Shown: positions 59,542 to 64,000 of the stretch, piece by piece | How positions within the stretch are numbered: position 1 is the stretch's first letter | How the letters are laid out: every line of letters begins with the position of its first letter | Assembly (NCBI RefSeq): GCF_026262505.1 | Contig: NC_067207.1 | Coordinates: forward strand, 29,108,082 to 29,172,081 | Reading direction: 5' to 3' | DNA length: 64,000 bases | Source: Trichomonas vaginalis G3 | Taxonomy: Eukaryota > Parabasalia > Trichomonadida > Trichomonadidae | The notes under the pieces: model-generated | Databases searched by the model: none | The model's input: only the letters and a program-made list of their open reading frames with translations | Told to the model about the DNA's origin: nothing | Position numbers and translations under genes: made by a program

Positions 59542-60491
59542 TGAATTGTACGATGTATATTTGAAATTCTAAACAATTTCGTAGCTTCTATTTCTTCTGT
59601 CGGTATGTCAAAAGTTTTAACAATGCCGAAAGTTTCTTTATACTTCTTCTTGACGTCAGATAATAGGAAATCGTCAGCTGTTGGATAGTTTTTGTTCAGA
59701 AATGCTAACATGTCCATTTTATCTTCTGCTGGTTTCTCTACTTCTTTCTTTAAGTCAGCATAGTCGTTTCTCATACGTTCTATCTCTTTGACGGAGTAGT
59801 TATATTTCCTCATTGCTGCTTTACATTTTGAACATTGCGGATTCATTTTTGCGTTATACATTGAAACATTACCAGCTAAAATAACTAAAGCATCAATGGC
59901 TTTCTTTAAATCTGAAGCAGTTGGTTTTATCTGTTTGTTCCATACTTTGCCTCTTCTGTCTTTATCTCTTATCTGCCACACACATTCAGCAGCTAATGAA
60001 ACAAAGTTGTCGTAAGTCTTAAACTCCTCAGATTTATATATGTCAGAAATGTTTTTATAAACCATGTCGCAATCTTTGTTCATAACTTTATGGTTGCAAT
60101 GAAAACCAAGGAATTCATAATTTACTTTACGTATGAACTTCTTTATTTCTACTGAATCAGTAACTTTAACTTCAATTTCATCGAATTCAGGAATAGTTAG
60201 TTTTTGTTGCTGAACTTCCGGTAATTTAGGCAAATGGTCTATGATATCTTGCATTTCATATAGCTCCTCTCCATTTGTTTCATCTTTCGCACTACAGTCT
60301 AAATTACTTGTTAAAAGTTCTTGCTTTATTCTTTGTATTTCTGTTTCAAAAGTATATGAAGAAGGAATGAAGTTTTTCATCTCTACCAACATTGACGTAG
60401 GATTCATGATTAATGAATTTGGTGCCGTAGTTGTGGACAGAGTCCCGCCGTTCGTGGCTTGAATTGTTGTTGTGCCGATTGTTGAAATCAT
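59526..60491 (-). CDS. Accessory-module protein of unknown function (element C)
   Basis: A predicted protein of 321 residues; frame looks whole. Features: Thr-rich N-terminus, AEMKN/FIPSSYTFETEIQRIKQEL helix, KFIRKVNYEFLGFHCNHKVM, a cysteine pair CSKCKAA before a 40-residue helix (YSVKEIERMRNDYADLKKEV) and a C-terminal IRTIHVKRL-like tail. No known catalytic motif. Broken counterpart in A at 1126-2039. Always between KilA-N-type genes and behind the shared leader, so a regulator or DNA-binding factor is plausible. Confidence 0.6.
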   Translation of the reverse strand: MISTIGTTTIQATNGGTLSTTTAPNSLIMNPTSMLVEMKNFIPSSYTFETEIQRIKQELLTSNLDCSAKDETNGEELYEMQDIIDHLPKLPEVQQQKLTIPEFDEIEVKVTDSVEIKKFIRKVNYEFLGFHCNHKVMNKDCDMVYKNISDIYKSEEFKTYDNFVSLAAECVWQIRDKDRRGKVWNKQIKPTASDLKKAIDALVILAGNVSMYNAKMNPQCSKCKAAMRKYNYSVKEIERMRNDYADLKKEVEKPAEDKMDMLAFLNKNYPTADDFLLSDVKKKYKETFGIVKTFDIPTEEIEATKLFRISNIHRTIHVKRL

Positions 60492-60560
60492 ATCTTTTAT
60501 ACAAAATAAAAAATAAAAATAAAACTAACTTTATTTCTTCTGTCTTAAGGAAATTCATGA
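60492..60560 (-). promoter_or_regulatory. Shared leader, element C copy 2
   Basis: On the minus strand CCTTAAGACAGAAGAAATAA, AAGTTAGTTTTATTTTTATT, TTTTATTTTGTATAAAAGAT, ATG. It includes the outer CCTTAAGACAGAA block also present before the genes at 207 and 2744 in A. Confidence 0.55.
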
Positions 60561-60568
60561 AAATTCAC

Positions 60569-61120
60569 GAGGGTGAAAAAACTGGTGAGAAAACTGGTGA
60601 AATCTCACCTCTTCACCTAAACATTATTTTTGCTGAATTCAGCAACAAAATGAACGAGGTCAGGATGTATGTAAATACCTTTGAATTCATTTATAATGCC
60701 CTTAGTAAGCTCATAAAATGCTTGTTTTGAGGTGGAGCCAAAAGTGGCTCGACCGTATTCTTTCAACCAAAACTCAAGAATTTCCTGCATGAATTTTGTA
60801 TAAAAAAACAACCGTCTGAATTCCGGCGGTTGCTATATTCTTCACAAAATGCCTTATAATACTCTTCCCAGGACTTATTTTCCAACAACTTTCTAAAGTC
60901 TTTCCTAAACTGACTGACTGACTGACTGACTGACTGACGGCACAAAGTGGCTTAACGTAAACATTAATATATAAAATTCATGAAAATTCATGAGGTTAGA
61001 TATCAGGTTAGATCTACCCTTCTACCCTAAACATTATTTTTGGGTCATTTACGTTCATTACGATGAAATCATGTAAATTCAATGAGGTGAAAAATTAGGT
61101 GAAATCTCACCTCTTCACCT
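60569..61120. repeat. Half-site arrays of three sequence types in cargo of C
   Basis: 60569-60618 (GGTGARAAA type), 60992-61028 (GGTTAGA changing to GGGTAGA) and 61084-61120 (GGTGAAA type), each palindromic and followed by TAAACATTATTTTTG, instead of the AAAATATATTTTTG seen in A. A run of ACTG units (60912-60938) is near. The KilA-N remnant at 60617-60945 lies between. Confidence 0.6.
60617..60945 (-). pseudogene. KilA-N gene pieces (element C)
   Basis: Contains the FRKDFRKLLENKSWEEYYKA and AFCEEYSNRRNSDG stretch of the KilA-N gene at 38710-39369, and a second piece resembling a related N-terminal KilA-N region (IYIHPDLVHFVAEF). Broken. A hairpin GAGCCA-AAAG-TGGCTC lies at 60735-60750. Confidence 0.55.
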
Positions 61121-61149
61121 AAACATTATTTTTGGGTCATTTACACTCA

Positions 61150-61312
61150 TTACGATGAAGAAGTCTTGACAAAACATATACGTTCATGTTTGACAAAACA
61201 TATACGATGAAATCATGACAAAACATATACGATGAAGTCATGACAAAACATATACGTTCATGTTTGACAAATCATTTACGATGAAGTCATGACAAAACAT
61301 ATACGATAAAAT
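61150..61312. repeat. TTGACAAAACATATACG iterons (element C)
   Basis: Six units of TGACAAAACATATACGATGA or TTCATGTTTGACAAAACATA, the same family as 2132-2576 in A. They stand between the half-site arrays and the 121-bp repeats. Confidence 0.7.
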
Positions 61313-61317
61313 ATATT

Positions 61318-61690
61318 TCCTGTGTTGTTGTCTAAATGTCATGTTGTCTCATTTTTTCAGAGAAGTTAAATGACCTGGTAGCACATGGTAACATGGTAGC
61401 ACCTTCAGTTCTTCAAAAATAATTCATAACTGCCTTCCTCCTGTGTTGTTGTCTAAATGTCATGTTGTCTCATTTTTTCAGAGAAGTTAATTAACCTGGT
61501 AGCACATGGTAACATGGTAGCACCTTCAGTTCTTCAAAAATAATTCATAACTGCCTTCCTCCTGTGTTGTTGTCTAAATGTCATGTTGTCTCATTTTTTC
61601 AGAGAAGTTAATTAACCTGGTAGCACATGGTAACATGGTAGCACCTTCAGTTCTTCAAAAATAATTAATTATTGAATAACCTGAAAACAT
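61318..61690 (-). repeat. Inverted 121-bp array closing the cargo of C
   Basis: Three copies, in inverse orientation to 57405-58185, ending in AATAATTAATTATTGAATAA and CCTGAAAACATTAACG. The same outer border occurs in B at 35690-35705 and 38640-38665, so the border sequence is shared by the two elements. Confidence 0.8.
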
Positions 61691-61744
61691 TAACGATAAA
61701 ATATATTTTTGGTCGTTTATGACAAATTTTTATTTTTATCATAA

Positions 61745-61909
61745 ATGAATACCCCACAAGCTCAAAATTTACCACGAATCATAACAAGGGAGGAAATGAT
61801 AAAAATGATGCAAGAATTTGCTAAAAATAACAAACCACTAAAACTGAGAAAATGTGGTTATGCAGTAATGATGGAAAGAGAGATGTTGTCAAAGAGGAAT
61901 AAAAATTAA
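61745..61909 (+). CDS. 54-residue protein beside the cargo locus (element C)
   Basis: Counterpart of 35475-35639; MNTPQAQNLPRIITREEMIK start and the same end. Frame looks whole. It overlaps the convergent gene by 4 bp. Unknown function. Confidence 0.6.
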   Translation: MNTPQAQNLPRIITREEMIKMMQEFAKNNKPLKLRKCGYAVMMEREMLSKRNKN

Positions 61910-62193
61910 ATTTGGATAGAGTTTAAAAATTCATCTTTATTAAATTCATCTCTTCCAATCAATTTATTTATTCTATTAAATTCTTTTATTTTTGCTTCAC
62001 TCAGTTTAAGGATTGAACGGTAAGTTTCTAATTTTTCGATTATTTCCTTATCGTTTTCAGTTCCATTAGTTTTATAGGCATCAACCCCATCACATTGTGG
62101 CTTCTTTTTGTAATAGCATATTTTTGATTTAATTCTGTTTAGTTTCTTTTTATATTCATCGTCTGGACTCTTGGCTGCTTCGTTGTCACTCAT
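61906..62193 (-). CDS. Small Lys-rich helical protein (element C)
   Basis: 95 residues, start MSDNEAAKSPDDEYKKKLNR. Helical, two likely coiled-coil stretches; a KTNGTEND insertion relative to B. Next to the integrase on the same strand, 19 bp away. Unknown function. Frame looks whole. Confidence 0.55.
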   Translation of the reverse strand: MSDNEAAKSPDDEYKKKLNRIKSKICYYKKKPQCDGVDAYKTNGTENDKEIIEKLETYRSILKLSEAKIKEFNRINKLIGRDEFNKDEFLNSIQI

Positions 62194-62212
62194 TTCTTAC
62201 GAATTAAAAAAA

Positions 62213-63745
62213 TTAAATATTATTTAAATATAATGGGGTAATAAAATAAATTGGAATTTCTATTAATTTATTGTCAACTTCAACTAATGCATTGCCGTTA
62301 ATATATCTAACAAATTCAGCTATTGTGTCAAATCTTCGTCTTCTTTTTGTCATTGATTTATCAGTTTTTCCATAATCGAGATGAATCAAAACTTTATCCC
62401 CTTGTTTAAAATTCATGAGCCCCGAATTAATTTGTTCACGTTTAACATCATTCAACCTTTCCATTTGCTTTCTAATATATTCCCATTCTTTTGAAATATC
62501 ATTTTTCATTTCCACTGGTTTCATGTTTATTGTTCTATGCCATGTATTATTGTAATAATATACTAACTGCTGTATGATGGAGTCATGATTTCCATCCCAG
62601 TATATCTGACCGTTAACCCCTAACGCATCTCTAAGAGTTCTCATTACCGCATCAACTATTTTATTATGAAACGTATATGGAGAGGATGAAAAGAAAAAAT
62701 TAATTTGTGGGAAATAATGAGTCATAGTTGCCTGAAATCCTTTATCACCATCACCCCTGATATTATCTACTCTTTCATGATCTAGTAAGTATTGAATAGC
62801 TCTTCTTGTTTCCTGTTCTGTTTTCCCTTTCACTGGAATGCAATATAAATATCTAGTGTTAATGTTAATGGCAAATAAATAAGTAACGTTTCCTTTTGAA
62901 TATTCCAGATGATCGATTTCGTATGAATATGGATATGGAGCAAATGAAGGGCGACTAAATTTTTCCTTTAACGGTTGAATTTTCGGGTCAATTGGTTTAT
63001 TTAATATCTTGAAATCCTTTTTAAAATCTTTTTGCTTCTTTAATGTTTGAAATGGATATAATAAAGTGAATGATGAAGGATTAACTGAAGGAGGAGGAGG
63101 TACTGTCGTTGGAGGTTTTGGTGTTGCAAGTGGTTTAATTTTATCTGCTTTGATTTTGGATGAAGTTTTGGAATTCATTCCCCCCTTCATTAATTCTGGA
63201 TGTATTCTATTCATTTGTTTTAAATATGCTGTATATAAAGGTTTGATATACTTTCCCGCTTCGAGTTTATGTTGAAGGATGAATTCCAAAAGTTGATCTT
63301 CATTTAAAAGTCGGGCTGAATATGGTTTAACTAATGAATCATAAATTAAAGCTTGTGCATCATTTATGGTCTGAAGGACCTGGGCGTTTTGTTCCTTTTG
63401 TTTTTGTTCCTTTGGCTTTTGCGGCTCAGGATTATATAAATTATATAATTCATCAATATCTTCTTCTGTTAATACTTTATTTTTGAAATCTTTCAACTGT
63501 TTAAGTTGTGATTTAGTTTTTCCCTTTGTATATTCATTATTTTTAATTTTGTCTTTAATTTCAGAAATTATTTTATTATGATATTTCAAAATTTCATTTT
63601 TATAATATGGATAATAATATTCCATATCATCACCCGTTATATTATTATTATATTTTTGGAGATATGATTTTAATTCATAATAATCAAGAAAATTTTGATT
63701 AAATACTAAATCATCAATTAAAATTTTTAAATCTGTGTTATCCAT
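62213..63745 (-). CDS. Retroviral-type (DDE) integrase (element C)
   Basis: A predicted protein of 510 residues; frame looks whole. The N-terminal ~230 residues are helical and end in a Pro-rich linker. The catalytic core (about 275-395) shows the RNase H fold landmarks YEIDHLEYSKGNVTYLFAIN, DNIRGDGDKGFQ and PYTFHNKIVDAVMRTLRD. WHRTINMKPVEM is the usual segment after the core. The C-terminal part GDKVLIHLDYGKTDKSM...RRFDTIAEFVRYI fits the chromo-/SH3-like tail of Polinton integrases. It inserts element DNA, making the 6-bp target duplication seen around B. Confidence 0.85.
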   Translation of the reverse strand: MDNTDLKILIDDLVFNQNFLDYYELKSYLQKYNNNITGDDMEYYYPYYKNEILKYHNKIISEIKDKIKNNEYTKGKTKSQLKQLKDFKNKVLTEEDIDELYNLYNPEPQKPKEQKQKEQNAQVLQTINDAQALIYDSLVKPYSARLLNEDQLLEFILQHKLEAGKYIKPLYTAYLKQMNRIHPELMKGGMNSKTSSKIKADKIKPLATPKPPTTVPPPPSVNPSSFTLLYPFQTLKKQKDFKKDFKILNKPIDPKIQPLKEKFSRPSFAPYPYSYEIDHLEYSKGNVTYLFAININTRYLYCIPVKGKTEQETRRAIQYLLDHERVDNIRGDGDKGFQATMTHYFPQINFFFSSSPYTFHNKIVDAVMRTLRDALGVNGQIYWDGNHDSIIQQLVYYYNNTWHRTINMKPVEMKNDISKEWEYIRKQMERLNDVKREQINSGLMNFKQGDKVLIHLDYGKTDKSMTKRRRRFDTIAEFVRYINGNALVEVDNKLIEIPIYFITPLYLNNI

Positions 63746-63870
63746 TTATATAAAAATAAAATAAATGTTTAAGGGTGCCCACCTCTTTGAATCATAGTAT
63801 CAAAACCATCATTAACGGTTCCTTTTGTCTCTTCTGTGGCATTTCATTAAAAATAAAATTTTAAATTGTA
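63746..63870. promoter_or_regulatory. Integrase leader / polymerase 3' spacer (element C)
   Basis: Conserved with 33582-33682 in B, including GGGTGCCCACCTCTTTGAAT and TCTCTTCTGTGGCATTTCAT. The integrase start follows an AT-only TTTATTTTATTTTTATATAA. Probable promoter, inferred from conservation. Confidence 0.4.
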
Positions 63871-64000
63871 TTAAATAAATGGCATACAACATCCATTTTC
63901 ACAACATACGGCCTTAGTGTGTGCTCCTGTTAATGCAGTCTTACCAATTGTTAAGCGAGTCATTGACCCGTTTTTAAGTTGTAAATTAATATTTTGACCA
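63871..64000 (-). CDS. Protein-primed DNA polymerase B, C-terminal end (element C)
   Basis: The last ~42 codons, equal to the end of the B gene (NGSMTRLTIGKTALTGAHTK, then CCENGCCMPFI). The gene continues beyond the window, so its condition cannot be judged. Confidence 0.7.
   Translation of the reverse strand, partial: GQNINLQLKNGSMTRLTIGKTALTGAHTKAVCCENGCCMPFI

Larger units (their letters stand above)
58186..61690. mobile_element. Cargo locus of element C
   Basis: Between the 121-bp array and its inverted counterpart. Holds a chimeric helicase/KilA-module remnant, a KilA-N/GIY-YIG-like gene, a gene of unknown role, KilA-N pieces, half-site arrays and iterons. The content equals the left module of A rather than the cargo of B, while the flanking Polinton genes are near identical to B. 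So cargo was exchanged after B and C split, or between elements. Confidence 0.65.
49695..64000. mobile_element. Element C: Maverick/Polinton, opposite orientation to B (right end outside window)
   Basis: The left end reads AGTAGTAGGATAGGAAGGG, then the same CTATATATAGA palindromes as B. Parts in order: a remnant of the TIR gene, small acidic gene, two amphipathic peptides, major capsid, packaging ATPase, structural genes, penton candidate, fibre-like gene, cargo locus, small genes, integrase, and polymerase at the edge. Most parts are near identical to B at the base level, so the two share a recent ancestor. In the visible part about fifteen breaks, mainly in the capsid, ATPase and structural genes. 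Left flank hexamer ATTATG would be the target duplication; the partner is not visible. Confidence 0.85.

Overview
The window looks like nuclear DNA of a trichomonad protist, most likely Trichomonas vaginalis or a close relative. Host genes lack introns and sit in AT-rich spacers. One host gene has an initiator-type TCACTT element 7 nt before its ATG, and host stop codons are followed at once, or within a few bases, by TAAA, the short trichomonad polyadenylation signal. There is also an ankyrin-gene relic. Large capsid-bearing Maverick/Polinton elements, typical of these genomes, fill about three quarters of the window. The species is an inference.

Layout. (1) 1-15669: element A, a Polinton-like element that enters from the left. 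From left to right it has a KilA-N gene module, a minisatellite tract, then a virion/replication block: packaging ATPase, two proteins of unknown role, an HNH endonuclease, an SF3 helicase, a single-jelly-roll penton candidate, a small conserved protein, the major capsid protein and a coiled-coil structural protein. (2) 15704-28153: host DNA with an aldose-1-epimerase-like gene, a multi-pass membrane protein, a small hypothetical gene, an ankyrin fragment, a 2.05-kb hAT-type element with no transposase, and a large UBR-box/RING ubiquitin ligase. (3) 28154-49478: element B, a full-length Polinton with a 6-bp target duplication, AG...CT ends and about 795-bp inverted repeats. (4) 49485-49694: short host spacer. 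(5) 49695 to the right edge: element C, nearly the same Polinton as B in the opposite orientation, running off the window.

B and C carry protein-primed DNA polymerase, integrase, packaging ATPase, major capsid, penton candidate, two short amphipathic peptides and a fibre-like protein with a phage tail-collar C-terminus. Between the fibre gene and the genes next to integrase, both hold a variable cargo locus bracketed by oppositely oriented ~115-121-bp repeats. In B the cargo is a primase-helicase plus a KilA-N gene. In C it is mainly the KilA-N module that also forms the left part of A. The cargo genes share an upstream leader across A, B and C. In A and C they are surrounded by palindromic half-site arrays.

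The three elements are treated as fossils. A has about fifteen breaks, B about fifteen to twenty, and C about fifteen in the visible part, although many individual frames look whole. B and C are young, judging by their near identity and B's intact target duplication. The points most worth a second look are the cargo locus, the fibre domain swap, the half-site arrays whose sequence changes in concert, the shared leader, and a mini double-hairpin repeat with an apparent empty site.
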